64,000 nt of DNA from Periconia sp. R9002 (GCA_023627715.1 JAMAHW010000031.1:310001-374000); one strand, 5' to 3'. Counted from the first letter of the stretch, positions 11,591-22,922 are shown. Notes: a model not told the origin generated them from the letters alone. Made by a program: numbers and translations.

Positions 11591-12084
11591 GATCATCGAT
11601 AGGGGTTGTTTGGTTCTTATTCTCCTTTTCTTTTCGTCTTCTTCTTCTTCTTGTGTCCCTATAGGACAGACATGGACTGGCAGGCATTGAGCGTGCGTTA
11701 TTAACGTTTTTCCTTTTTAGGGGACGGTGGAGCGTTCATTTTTCTTATTCTTTTCACTTCTTGTTTGGTTTGTTCAAGATACCCTTTCAAATTCGCATTT
11801 GCACGAGGCGGCATTTCACGACCCCTATTAGCTTTGCTATATCGATGCTACTCGGATCTACCTTACTCAGGATGGCCGAAATAAAAAAAAAGTTTCAAAT
11901 GAATGACATGTTATCATTACCCGTGGGGAAAACGCCGCATTCCTTGCTGATAACCCTGACTCCATTCCCACAAATATACCCGATATAAGCAGAGAAAAAA
12001 GAAATACTACACCTGGGGTGAACGGTTCACGGGAAGCACACGAGAATCAAGATCATCGGTCCATGCAATAAAAGTGGGCACAGT
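11591..12084. other. Convergent 3' region
   Basis: This region lies between the TPP1-like stop and the stop of the AAA ATPase on the other strand. It contains a short CTT run near 11636-11655 and T-rich stretches consistent with 3' ends. I see no gene. Confidence 0.6.
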
Positions 12085-13848
12085 TCAAATGTTGGAGTCG
12101 AGGCTCCGCAAAGGATCCAGCTCTTGTCCGAACTTTCGACTCCGAATCGCCAGGTTCTCATCCAGCCCTTGTCCGAATTTCTGATTCCGAATCGACAGAT
12201 CTCGACAGTGCAGCTTCTCATCCAGCTCATCTCTATACCTGGCAGGAACCTGCGACGCCTGTGGTGCAAATGACGGGTGTTGCGAGGAGGACGAAAACAA
12301 GGGCCCATTGCGAACATCCAATCTCGGGTCACTGGGAGCTATGTTTCCGAGCAAAGAGTCCCGCCAGAGAGGGTTGTCACCGACGAGCTCTCGAACCCTC
12401 TTCTCCTCCATCTCGTCGCGCAGGATAGCAATCTGTTTCCGCAGCTCCTTCCACAGCACCAAGCCGTCCAGGTCGCCATTGTTGTCGCTCATTAGTCTTG
12501 CCTTGGACAACAACTGGAATTGCGAGTTTTTGAGGGGATCGTGGGGTCCCGCCCAGCGATTCTGGTTCATGAATTTACCCTTGGTGCTGCCGCCGCCTAC
12601 AGCAATAGCGAGCAAGGACGCGACGAATGCTTCTTGCATGTATGCGAAGGAGAATTTGTCTGTGATTCTAGCCACTGCGGGACATAGGGCGTCCGGAAAC
12701 TCAACGTCCTTGCTGTCCTTTAGCTTATGCTGCCAATACTGGGCATATTGAACGCGCTGGTCGTAGTCGGGGTCAGGGAAATAGTATTTGCGATCGAAGC
12801 GGGAGGGACGCTTTGAAATGCCTGGATCCAGGCGGTCGAGGTGGTTGGTGGATCCCACCATCAAGATTCCGTCGTTCGAGCGGAGACCATCTACCTCGTT
12901 AAGGAAATAGGAGCGAACGTGGTCGTTTACGATGGAGTCGAGGTCCTCGAAAACCAGGTAGCATGGTGCTTCTTGGCGGGCTTTTGCAAAGATGTTGCGT
13001 AGCGAGTACTCTGGTCCTCCGAAGGATGAAAGCGTACGCACGTAGAGAGTTGGGACGGAGAGCTTGTCAGATCCATCCCGGCCGCGTTGGTATAGGGCGT
13101 TCATCATTGCTTTTATGCTGATTGTCTTTCCGTTTCCGGGTGGACCGTAGTAAATGATGCCCCGTTTCCAGGGGACTTTGAGGTTCTGGTATGTAGATTG
13201 GCCGTCGAAGAAGTTCTCCACGTCGGCTATGATGGCCTTTTTCATGCCTTCTTCGAGGATCACGTCTTCCCATCGAGCTTTACGTACGGAATCATACAGT
13301 TCTCGGCTCTTCTGCCAATATCCCTGATCAAAGACCCACACTTCATCGTGCAGCTGACTTCCCCACAATGCCACTTCCTTTATCAAGTCATTGACCTTGT
13401 TGGTCTCCCTTGTGAGGATATAGTTGTTGGTCACGTCCGGATAGGGAGTTGTTCCGTCCCTCCCATCGGCCACGTATAAGATGAACTCGTGATCTTTCCA
13501 CTTGTACAAAAACTTTCCGAAGAGAATGCGTTCAGCAAAAGCTCCGGCGGAGTTATCGAGACGGCGCGCTGGGGGGATAAAAAGGCGCCATTTCAGAACC
13601 GCGCTGTATACGGGATCTTTGGTAGAGTCTTCGAGAGGGTCAGCTGTAGCAAACCCAGCGGAAGCATAGGCGAGTAGGTTGGCATTTTGTTGCGGCACAA
13701 TGGTCAAATCGAGGTTGGGATACTGCCCGCGCAGAGCCTCTACGAGGACGGCATCGGTGTTGACTCGCTGTGCGGACGAGTGATGGAAGTACTCCCGAGC
13801 TGTCTCGTCTTCGTGAGAGCGGACGTTGTAGCTGTTAGAGCCAGTCAT
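12085..13848 (-). CDS. AAA family ATPase (BCS1-like/fungal AAA group)
   Basis: A single-exon, 587-residue protein with one AAA module. Walker A is GPPGNGKT (about 235-242) and Walker B is CYLVFEDLD (about 296-304). Sensor 1 is GSTNH (about 332-336), followed by arginine fingers in RPSRFDR. The first 200 residues form a mixed alpha/beta region, including VWVFDQGYWQKS, that is characteristic of a large fungal AAA group often labelled BCS1-like. There is no transmembrane segment or obvious mitochondrial presequence, so a role in Rieske protein export like true Bcs1 is unlikely. The C-terminus has a near-duplicate, IRNQKFGQGLDEN then IRSRKFGQELDPL, within the last 45 residues. ATP hydrolysis is well supported; the substrate is unknown. 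Confidence 0.85.
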   Translation of the reverse strand: MTGSNSYNVRSHEDETAREYFHHSSAQRVNTDAVLVEALRGQYPNLDLTIVPQQNANLLAYASAGFATADPLEDSTKDPVYSAVLKWRLFIPPARRLDNSAGAFAERILFGKFLYKWKDHEFILYVADGRDGTTPYPDVTNNYILTRETNKVNDLIKEVALWGSQLHDEVWVFDQGYWQKSRELYDSVRKARWEDVILEEGMKKAIIADVENFFDGQSTYQNLKVPWKRGIIYYGPPGNGKTISIKAMMNALYQRGRDGSDKLSVPTLYVRTLSSFGGPEYSLRNIFAKARQEAPCYLVFEDLDSIVNDHVRSYFLNEVDGLRSNDGILMVGSTNHLDRLDPGISKRPSRFDRKYYFPDPDYDQRVQYAQYWQHKLKDSKDVEFPDALCPAVARITDKFSFAYMQEAFVASLLAIAVGGGSTKGKFMNQNRWAGPHDPLKNSQFQLLSKARLMSDNNGDLDGLVLWKELRKQIAILRDEMEEKRVRELVGDNPLWRDSLLGNIAPSDPRLDVRNGPLFSSSSQHPSFAPQASQVPARYRDELDEKLHCRDLSIRNQKFGQGLDENLAIRSRKFGQELDPLRSLDSNI

Positions 13849-16800
13849 GATTGATGCTGCATAGACTTGTAGATTGAGTGTTTTGGTGTTGAAGTGTAGC
13901 CATATGGAGGTCGAAAGGTGGTTGCCTGTAGAGGTGATTCCCCGCTGGAGCTTGGACCCGGGGCAGTGCTTCTTACCGTTGCGGAGTGAGATGACGTCTC
14001 AACTTCCCCTTTCGTTATGTAAGCTCATCACCATCTACCAGTACAAACATTGATAATTGCGCTTCGCGGCATGACTTTGGCCATCCGCTCAGGTTCGAAA
14101 TTGCAAAGGCATCGATATCTCGAACAATACCGCGTTGTGACAACTGCAGCGCCAAGTGTACCAAGCCGGAAGGATCGCCAGAAGAAAGCGCCACCAAAAG
14201 TCTTTGGGTCGTCTCTATACGGCCCTGCGTGCTTGATTCAACTGTCAGCAGCGCCAGATCTCATGCTCATGCACGGCATAATAGTTGAATGGTTCGTGGC
14301 GTGCTGCTATAGGTACATATACTTGATATCGTGGAGACAGTGCCCACTCGACAAACTCTATGCGACGATTGAAGATACCGGGTCACCGGGATCAGAGCAA
14401 ACAGCTCCTCGGTCGCCGGCTAGGTTTTTACATGGAAAACAAGTCCAAACGTCATTCGAGTAGCTTTTACCACAATTGCAGGTACCGGAAAGGGCACGCG
14501 CAACGAATGACAGATCAGTGTCGTGGACCTTTCCCCGCTAACACGTTGCACGCGCCGTGTCGATCCTGCGGCCCTGTTTGTACTTGATATTACCCTGTTG
14601 TTCTTTGGAACATGCAGATGAGAAGATGCAGTTTATTAGCTCTCGCCGCTATAAGATTGCTTGCCTTTACGGTGTATAGCTCCGAAGGCAGACACAACGA
14701 GCGGAAAAATTCATGTCAGCAATCACCTGCAATATCATTACAAAGGCATCATCTTGGGAAGCTTTGGCCGAACTCATGATAACAAGTGAAGGCCCATACA
14801 ACCCTTCAATGTTTGCTTGTCGCACCCTGAAAGCTACGCCAGATTCCAGCTTCCCTGGGTCCAAAATCAAAAGGCAGCTTTCCGAATTGCACAAAAGCCC
14901 AATGGGCTGACCTCGTTTGTTATGGTCAATACAGTACCTGTAAACAGCCCATTAGGCTAAATAAATCAGGGCGTCGCTTCCGGTAGGGTCCGTGGTCCTG
15001 GATCCCAAATCAGCCAGGGACAAGGGACAGCATCCCAGCCTATTCTTTGTCAAGCATCTCCGGCTCAAATGCTTAGGTACCTAGGTACTTTTGTAGCATA
15101 CCTCCCTCCTGCGCTTGCTTTGTCGGACACATGGAAATGAGGTTCACGGCACTCGAAGGCAATGAATGATATGTTGTTGGGAGGAATACTAACGAATGGC
15201 GTGACAAGCCGTCCACTTCGGATGGGCGACAGTGGGTGAGGTGACAATGGGCCGCGGGCAGTCGGACCTCGCTGACAGACGCCGCTGGACCGAATGTGCA
15301 CGGAAGACTGCATCGATACTAAACTTGTACTTTGCAACGCCGGCAGCTACAAACATGTACATCAATAGCTGTAGCTACAGCATTGACCAGGTCACCATGT
15401 GCGGAGAAGGTTCCTCCCCCTCTCCCCCCACACATGAGTCCGTAGACCCTGAAACTAGTCGATGGCGATGGCCTTCGGTGTTGGCCGACGTAATTGAACA
15501 CGTGGGTGGCATTCTCGAGTACGTTAGGAGAGCTTTTGAGATGATGGCCATGATGGGAAGATGGGGAGGGACGGTCGTTATGTCATGCTTTGAAGCATGG
15601 CTGATGCCGAGGCTTTAGCGATGAAGCTTAGCCTTCACCCCTCTCTTTTTCCGTCTCCCGTCAACCTCTCGCGCCGACGCCAGCGTCATCATCAGCTGCC
15701 CGCCCGCTCCGCCCGCTCCAGACTCCAGACTCCAGACACATATCCGTTATATCCGGCAAATCGCTGCCTCGAGGGGGATCATTGTCAGCAGTCACGCGCT
15801 GTGCAAACAAGGCCTCGTGTTCTGATGTGAAAGGCGGTCTGATTCGGCGACTTGGGAAGAAACATTGATCAAACAGTAACGCGATTCGAACTATCACCAT
15901 GTACGCCAGACGAGTGCCGCGGTCCACTGCTGGGTCAACCGTCAAACTACCTAGCACAATGGTGTGAGGCTCTTGCCATTAGTCAATGCCAGCGTCGGGA
16001 CCGGAGCACCGTCGCGTCTCGCTCCCAATGATTTTCATATCGTATACTGGCCACCGACACTAGCATGGGAGGGCCTGAGCCCTATATACAGCAGGTACCC
16101 CAATTTGCCGCGAGCGTACCGCCCATTGCCAGCAATCCCAACCATCATCTTGACCGAGAGATGGGGTCGAATAATGAACAATATTGATGTCTATGCAGCA
16201 CTCGCTTGCCCCATGTGCAAAGAATATACAGTACAAGACGAGCCATGCTAGGAACCAGACAGGCAAGTCACAATGACGCAAGCGCATGCTTTGGGGGACG
16301 GTATTCTACTTCGGTACTCGCTTCTTCCGCGCCAATTCACTGCCAGGCGATCGATCTCCTTCCGCAGCGCCGTAGACTTCACCGTCACTGGACTGTTAAC
16401 GTAGCTTATGCAAATCCTTTGTTCTTGCGTCGTCCCTTGGCTGCCGATCGGTGGCTGGAAGGGGTACCGCGCACTAATTCACTTGTCCATTCATCCCCGT
16501 CCACATCTTGAACGCTGCTTTACCCGACTTGTAGGGTTTAGCAGAGAATGCTTTTCAATGGATCGCTTCAAAACAATTGATATGGGGCTAATCTAAAAGT
16601 GCCTTGGCCTCAAGCTAGAGTCATTACGGCCCACCGTTGTAGACCTTGTCACCTTTGCAGTAGAGACGCCCCGGACGACCGAGCCTGCCCGTCTATGGGT
16701 CCCAGCTTTCCCCAGACTGGGTGCACTCGCTCATAAATCCTTTACTCCCCCAGATTATTTTTTGTTGGTTCTCCTTCGATTGTCTCCGCTTTCGTAGTCC

Positions 16801-16892
16801 TTCTCAAGGTTGTTCGACTCCTCATCCGGATTCGCTCGCAATTACTTGACCTTCCATTCTATTCATATATACTCCGCGAGTATTTCAACGCA
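13849..16892. other. Gene-poor region, no supported gene
   Basis: About 3 kb between the AAA ATPase start and the acetate transporter start. Open frames on both strands are under 140 codons, use unconvincing composition and match nothing I know. Small features: a nested palindrome around 15074-15088 (AGGTACCT overlapping TACCTAGGTA), and three imperfect CCAGACT units near 15718-15740. The last 300 bases presumably hold the transporter promoter. Confidence 0.6.
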
Positions 16893-18087
16893 ATGGCAAC
16901 TGCGACAGAGCACAACGATGTCGTAAGTCATGTCGAGCATACACTTGCATGCCCTCTCACTGTTGTCTGGCGTTTGCTAATTGAAATTGTAGGCGCGCGG
17001 CGATATCCCCGCCGGTGACGTCCATCACACCAACGGAACCAGTGCCTACGACCATGCCTCAGGCGCAACGAAGGAAAGGAAGCCTTACGACTATGGTACA
17101 TGAGCTTCCTGCTGTTTTCACCAAGCTGTCATATCTAACAAGAAACCAGGAGGTAACCCATTGGCTCACGTGCGAACGAATGACCCGGAATTGCGACTGG
17201 CTCCGTTCGGTGGTGATTTCCAGCCTGGTCTCTACAGGTGTGCATCATGATTATGGCCCATTCCCATTGCAGTCGCTGACAAGTCTTTAGACCGCCAAAC
17301 CGCAAGTTTGGAAACCCGGCTCCATTGGGTCTCTCGGCTTTCGCTTTGACTACTTTCGTACTGTCACTCATCAACGTGGGCACTAAGGATATTGGTGAAC
17401 CTAATATCGTTGTCGCTATTGCTTTCGGTTATGGTGGTCTTGTCCAGCTTCTTGCCGGCATGTGGTACGTGATCCCATTCATTACACCTGGCCGCCTCGT
17501 TCGTGATAGGGATGAAACTGACGATCGACTAGGGAAATGGCCATCGGAAACACCTTTGGTGCAACTGCACTTTCTTCCTACGGCGGCTTTTGGATCTCCT
17601 TCGCCATTGTCCTAACACCGGGCGGCTTCCAAATCGTCTCAGCGCTCGAGGAAACCGGTCACGCGCCCTTCCTCAACTCCTTCGGCCTGTTCTTGATGGG
17701 ATGGTTCATCTTCACCACCATCCTCCTAATCTGCACCCTGCGATCGACCGTCGCATTCTTCTCGCTCTTCTTCACGCTCGACATAGCCTTCCTCCTCCTT
17801 GGCATCGGATACCTGCAGAACGACGGCGTCAAACCTCAGGGCGCTTGCATCAAGGCCGGCGGTTACTTTGGACTCTTCGCCGCATTCCTTGCCTGGTACA
17901 ATGCCCTGGCTGGTATTGCAGACAACTCCAACAGGTCAGTGTTTTTTCGTATCCTTCCCGAGTTAGTTTATCCACTGATCGGCGGTGCTAATCCTTGCAC
18001 AGCTTCTTCGTCATCCCCGTGGCCCACTTTCCCTGGTCGGACAAGGGCCGCGAACTGCGCGGCAAGACCGACGAGCACACTGCTTAA
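16893..18087 (+). CDS. GPR1/FUN34/YaaH family acetate transporter, six exons
   Basis: A plasma-membrane acetate/monocarboxylate uptake protein of the AcpA/Ato type, 293 residues. Exons: 16893-16922, 16993-17095, 17150-17237, 17291-17464, 17533-17934 and 18003-18087. All introns are GT-AG, and reading frames join cleanly. The family signature NPAPLGLSAF follows the hydrophilic N-terminus at about residue 82, preceded by FGGDFQPGLYR. The intron 4 junction rebuilds the conserved GMWEMAIGNTFGATALSSYG. Six hydrophobic segments follow, and the protein ends in a short polar tail (RGKTDEHTA). The many small 5' exons are typical of this family in filamentous fungi. Expression is probably acetate-inducible from family knowledge; I did not identify a regulatory motif. 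Which acid is carried is inferred from family. Confidence 0.93.
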
Positions 18088-18150
18088 GCGGACGCCGTCG
18101 GATTCGGAAAGTGACGATCCCACCTCCACCCACCCTCAACCGTCGTCGTC

Positions 18151-18186
18151 GTCAGTCGTCAGTCGTCAGTCGTCAGTCGTCAGTCC
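18151..18186. repeat. Heptanucleotide tandem array (GTCGTCA), about five copies
   Basis: Near-perfect tandem copies of a 7-base unit (CAGTCGT in another phase), preceded by a short GTC run. The array begins about 60 bases after the acetate transporter stop codon, so it would lie in the 3' untranslated region. Confidence 0.85.
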
Positions 18187-18954
18187 CATCTTCCCGGGTT
18201 TCTCTATAGCTCACGAAACGTTTTCTTTATTGGAGTGTTCTCGTTTTGCCAAAAGGTTCATCGGGGAGAAAAGGCAAATTTGTTGTATATACCCACCCCG
18301 CCGGTCCGTGATTCCCCCCCTTTTTTTTCGCCCATGCGAAAAAAAAATAATCGTGTTTGTGTTTTTGTGTTTGTAACAGTCGCCGGTTCGGCGCTGGGAT
18401 CTATGTAGTTGTCTGTAATGCAAAGGAGTACTGTGTCTTATTGCCTCTCACTTCCTCTTCTTCACCTTGTTTTGCGCTCAAAAGTGATGTGCTATCTTAC
18501 CTCGGTCCCGCTCAACGTTGGTGATGTACTACTTTCTCTCCATTTCACGATTTCAACTAACTTAGTCGAAACGTCCCTCCCTCCCAACGTTTTTAAGATT
18601 ACATACTTCCATTTATAATTGATCGACGATGTTTTCATCTCGGGCTGTTTTTTCTCTTGGGGCCAAAAAAAAAGGGTACGTATCTAATCTTCCCGAAACG
18701 GTTTTTTCCTTCGTCGTTCGTTTTTTTTCCCCTGACTCGATGCGGCTTCGACTCGTGGAAAAAGGTGACGAGTCAAGATGGTACTATTTAGGCGAAGGAA
18801 AGAGTTTTTTTCTAAGACGAGGCGAGGCGAGATGAGGTTCCGGTTCCCTGGGTTACCGGTTTACCTACTTGTGTATGTATGTATGGACTATTTGATTCTG
18901 TAACGATAGTGGCGGGTGGTGAGTTATGTATGTATGGGTGTGTGTATGTATGTA

Positions 18955-19100
18955 TGTAGGGATGGGGGTAGCTGGCTAGTCAGGGTGAGGTTGTTTGGGG
19001 GTTTGGGGGTATTTTTTGTTTCTGTTTTTGGGGGTGGGGAGGAAGTAGGAGAGGGATTTGTTAATTTGTTTTGGGGGGTAGGTGTGGGTGTATGGGTTTG
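18955..19100 (+). repeat. G-rich stretch with several G4-G6 runs
   Basis: The + strand carries repeated runs of four to six G separated by T-rich spacers, including two GGGGG runs three bases apart and a later GGGGGTGGGG. One spacer is about 20 bases. This could fold as a G-quadruplex, but that is not demonstrated. Confidence 0.5.
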
Positions 19101-19878
19101 TATGTAAATACGTAATGAATGGTGTTGTGTTGCTGGTGAGGTACATGCACGGTCAACCGTCAACTCAGTAAAAATATAAAACCATCATTGCAGAGTACTG
19201 TATTACGCGCGGTATCGACGCAGATGGAGAATCACGATAATATCCTTGACTCCTTGGGTAGGATGTGCACACGGGTGCGACATAGTCAATGCTTCATGGG
19301 GTTTTGGGGATGTGTATTTGCGGATCTCTGTTCTTTCATTTCGTGGAGAACCACAAAAAAAAAATAGGGGATGTGGGACTACTTTCTCCGTTTCGTCTGG
19401 GGTCTCTTGTTGTTCTTGTATGCATTTACCCTTTTTCTAAAGTGACTTCCGGGAAGGGCTTCAGAGGTGCTACGACCAGGATTGATGTACATGCTCGCCA
19501 GGTGATGTGGCTACCGCGGATCAAAAGGTTGGTCTTCGCTGGTTGTCACAAACCTTGGTTTCGCGCTGGGTACTTTTGCATCGTTTAGATTGATGTCACT
19601 GTACGCGTGGTCATTCGTTTTCTGAAACCTGGGGGGTATGGTGGGTGGGAATGGAAGGGGTTTGATGGTGATGATAGACTAGGGATAGGCAGTTCGTTAT
19701 TTCCGATCGTCGAGAGATGTTTGTCAGGAAGTGAATTAGAATCAACATGGCTAAGGGTTTAAACACACAGCAGTCTGGAATGGTCCGGGAGAAATTGTTC
19801 AGTACATAGATTATCGTACAGGCAAAGTCGTGGTGGTTTTACAAAAGTGGGTGTTCATCTCTTCACCCTTTTAGATTG

Positions 19879-20466
19879 CTAACCAGACGATTCGGCTTGC
19901 TTCTGCCTTTCTTCTTCCTCGGGGGTACGTGTCCGCAGTTGCAAGGCATGGATACCCCCTTCCTGGGCCATTTCGTCCTTGAGAAGTGCGTAGACCATGC
20001 GGTGACGGGCAGGCTGCATCTTGGATTTGAAGGCCTCGGACGTTATCACGACGCTGGTTTTTTGGACTGGTTAGCATGTTTATCCACAATTCAATCATAT
20101 TGATGAATGTTGGGATGGTTGACTGGAACGGAGAAGAGCGTAATACCGGAAATGTGTCTTGAGTGGCTGTCAGTAGAATTTATGAAAGTCAATGGTTGTA
20201 CAGTATACCTCTTTGCTTGTGACGCCTTGCATAGCCTTGTGGTGTGAATGTAAATGAGAGTCATTGTAAATCTCTAGAGTGGTTGGTTTCAAGTTCTCTG
20301 TGATCTGTTTTTTGGGAAGATGTTAGTCGCCTCTTAAATGTGCGGCTTGCAATGACAGTCGAGGGCTGCTTTCCTTGGTCCGCATAGCATCCTCCATAGG
20401 GGTGAGTGATTGGGCCATTGTCGAAGCAAACCGTTGACCGGCGACGACAGCCCTACGCGCAAACAT
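19879..20466 (-). CDS. Mitochondrial BolA-like protein, four exons including an 11-nt exon and a non-GT first intron
   Basis: A 124-residue BolA family protein that would work with monothiol glutaredoxins in mitochondrial iron-sulphur delivery. Exons read downward: 20466-20374, 20304-20209, 20157-20147 and 20053-19879. The first exon encodes a presequence-like start (MFARRAVVAGQRFAST) before MEDAMRTK. The fold core includes LEIYNDSHLHSHHKAM and THFRVVITSEAF, then HRMVYALLKDEM with the invariant histidine region. Introns 2 and 3 are normal GT-AG. Intron 1 would have to begin GAAAGC and end CAG to keep the frame; no GT in the interval restores it. The gene is divergent from the malonyl-CoA synthetase-like gene. 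Family assignment is strong; the first-exon junction is the uncertain part. Confidence 0.88.
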
Positions 20467-20961
20467 TAAGTTCCCTGGAGTTCGGGCTGAAAGCTGGCAG
20501 ATGGTGATGATGCACCAATAGCAATTCGACAGTGTCTCGGTTTAGAAATGGGATGTCGGAGGATGGCTGCGGAGTCAAAATTGGCGCCGATTGGTGAATG
20601 GCTGGCCTTGGCAGCATCTTGTTTTCGGCTTTGCCCTTTTCAGCCCTATTGATGTATTCATGTTCTCACTCTTTCCTTCAACATTCATCAATTGCATTCG
20701 AAACCTTTTCGGGGCGGAGACATCTGAACCGCATTGTAAAAACCATTGTTAAAAGCATTGTACCCTCGTGAACGGCTCGCGGAAGAAGACACACAAAGAC
20801 TGAATGATGGCTTCAACGTGAACAAGCAATCGGCAACCTGCACCACCTACATCATACCCCGGACCCCCATCCACCCCCAACTGCCGTACTCCGACCGTCG
20901 CGCTTTTTCCCTTACTTACCCCGGCCCTCGCATATTCCCCCACCTCCTACCTTCGTTCTCC
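20467..20961. promoter_or_regulatory. Divergent promoter region of BolA and the acyl-CoA synthetase, with a uORF
   Basis: A 495-base head-to-head region between two genes for mitochondrial proteins. A five-codon open frame starting ATGATG at 20804 and stopping at 20821 lies upstream of the synthetase start and out of its frame. It would act as a uORF if transcription starts far enough upstream. No TATA box is clear. Confidence 0.5.
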
Positions 20962-22922
20962 ATGTGGTTGCGCGGCTTCTCTCCTCATACACTCGCTTCC
21001 TGCTCCCGTCGAGTCACCCTTCATTCGTCCCATTGCTCGTGGACTCGGCCGTCTTACCCCTCCACCATCGCCGGTGTTTACAGAATGGCTTCCACGCTGC
21101 CCCGCCTTCCCATCTTTGAAGCTATCAAGAAGCATGACGCCAAGAGTACAGCCGTCGTTCATGGGCTATCAGGCCGAACATTTACCTACGGCGAGCTGGT
21201 GAATGATGTCGCAGCCGCGAAGGACAAACTTCAGAGAAATGCTGGTGGGAAAAGTACCGCAGGGGAGAGAATCTCATTTCTAGTAGAAAATGGCTACGAC
21301 TATGTAGGTGCGCATTGAATACTACCCGGGTGATCATTTACATCCCCTCAGCCATCAATTGACATTATACAGTGACGTTACTCTCCATCCTGGCCTCGCA
21401 TGCCATCGCCGTACCGTTATGTCCTACTTTCCCCTCGCAGGAGCTACGATACATTATCGACCAGAGCGAGTCGCTCATGCTTCTATCGTCAGAGAAGTTC
21501 CAGTCCAAGGCCGATGATGTTTTAAGGGAAGGTTTGGAGACAAGCCCTATAAACTACAAGCAGGAAAAAATCATGTTGGGGAAGACTGATGATTATGTGA
21601 CCTTGGAAGACCCAGTCAGCGAAAAAGGAGGCATGATGCTGTACACTTCGGGAACGACAAACCGGCCAAAGGGTGTGCTATTACCTCAGGAAGTGCTAAC
21701 AGCGCAGTCTCAATCGCTCTTGAAAGCTTGGGAATACAGCAACAAAGATGTCCTGCTACATGTCCTTCCACTCCACCATATCCACGGAACCGTAAACGCA
21801 CTTTTGACTCCGCTCTTTGCTGGCAGCACGATTGAGTTTCAATTCCCGTTCAATGCGACCGCAGTCTGGGACCGCTTAGCGGCACCGTTCCTCTCAAACC
21901 CCGATCCAGCGAAGAAACCAATCACATTTCTGACCGTGGTGCCCACCATATACACACGCCTTCTCGCATCACACCCAAGTCTCTCGCCCGAGCTTCAGTC
22001 AGCCACCAAAACCGCATTGCACCCCTCCAACATGCGCCTCAACATATCCGGGTCTGCCGCCCTGCCAACACCGGTCAAGTCTGCGTGGACTGAATTGAGC
22101 AATGGGAATGTGCTATTGGAACGCTACGGCATGACGGAAGTCGGCATGGCGCTCTCGTGCGGCCTCTCCTTTGCTGACCGTGTAGACGGCTCGGTGGGCT
22201 GGCCGCTTCCAACCGTGCAAGTGCGCCTCATGGACACAGAAACCAACACTCTCATCAAAGAAGGCGAAGAAATCGACCCATCCACAGGCCGTGAACGCCA
22301 TGGTGAAATCCAACTCCGCGGCCCAACCATCTTCCGGGAATACTGGAAGAACCCAGAAGCTACGGCCAAGGAGTTTGTTGACGATGCCGATGGTCAAGGG
22401 AAATGGTTCAAGACTGGCGACGTGGCGATCCGGCGCAACGTCCCCTTAGCTGGGCAAAATAAGGCACAACAAGACTGGGCACGCGGACCGTTATACTTCA
22501 TACAAGGCCGCAAATCCGCCGACATTATTAAAACTGGTGGCGAAAAGGTCTCTGCCCTCGAAATCGAGCGCGAGATGCTATCCCTCACCCCCGTTGCCGA
22601 ATGCGCCGTCGTGGGTCTACCCTCGGAGGCTTGGGGCCAAAAAGTCGCTGCCGTCGTCGTGCTCTCGGAGTCTGGCAAAACGGCCGGGAAAGGTGGGAAA
22701 CCATGGTCGGCGCTCGATATGCGGAGGGCGTTGAAGGAGGTTTTGGCGAATTATAAGATCCCCCAGGAGATGAAGGTTGTGGAGAGTATACCTCGGAACG
22801 CCATGGGGAAGATCAACAAAAAGGCTTTAGTAAAGGAGATATGGGGAGAACCCGTGGAGCCGGTGGCGAGTGGAGGTGCTGAGACCAATGGTGCCGTTGT
22901 TGTGCCTAATGGTACTGTATAA
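20962..22922 (+). CDS. Malonyl-CoA synthetase-like acyl-CoA ligase (ACSF3 type), two exons
   Basis: An AMP-forming acyl-CoA ligase of 631 residues, most like ACSF3, which activates malonate in mitochondria. Exons are 20962-21307 and 21373-22922, joined at phase 1 to give DYVVTLLS. The first 40 residues are rich in Arg, Ser and Thr and lack acidic residues, as in a mitochondrial presequence. A second in-frame ATG at 21085 (MASTLPRLP) would remove it. Motifs: P-loop MLYTSGTTNRPKGV near 205-218; LPLHHIHGTVNAL; RYGMTEVGMAL, the ACSF3-like adenylate motif; KWFKTGDVA; and IKTGGEKVSALEIE. The catalytic lysine lies in the PRNAMGKINKKAL tail. Substrate is inferred from family. The shared upstream region with BolA may couple their expression. 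Confidence 0.88.

Larger units (their letters stand above)
18088..19878. other. Gene-poor region with simple repeats
   Basis: About 1.8 kb between the transporter and the BolA stop. It starts with a heptamer array (annotated separately) and T/A homopolymers. At about 18870-18960 there are TATG/GTAT microsatellite runs, and at about 18960-19100 a G-rich stretch on the + strand. No coding frame stands out. Confidence 0.6.

Noticed and set aside
14085..14110. GGTTCGAAAT resembling a tRNA T-loop
   Set aside because: It lacks the CC after the loop and shows no cloverleaf pairing.
15875..15900. tRNA B-box-like GTTCGAATC on the - strand
   Set aside because: The flanking bases cannot form a T-stem and no A-box or acceptor stem lies at the right distance.
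21616..22678. Several - strand frames across the acyl-CoA ligase
   Set aside because: All are shadows of a gene with complete ligase motifs on the + strand.
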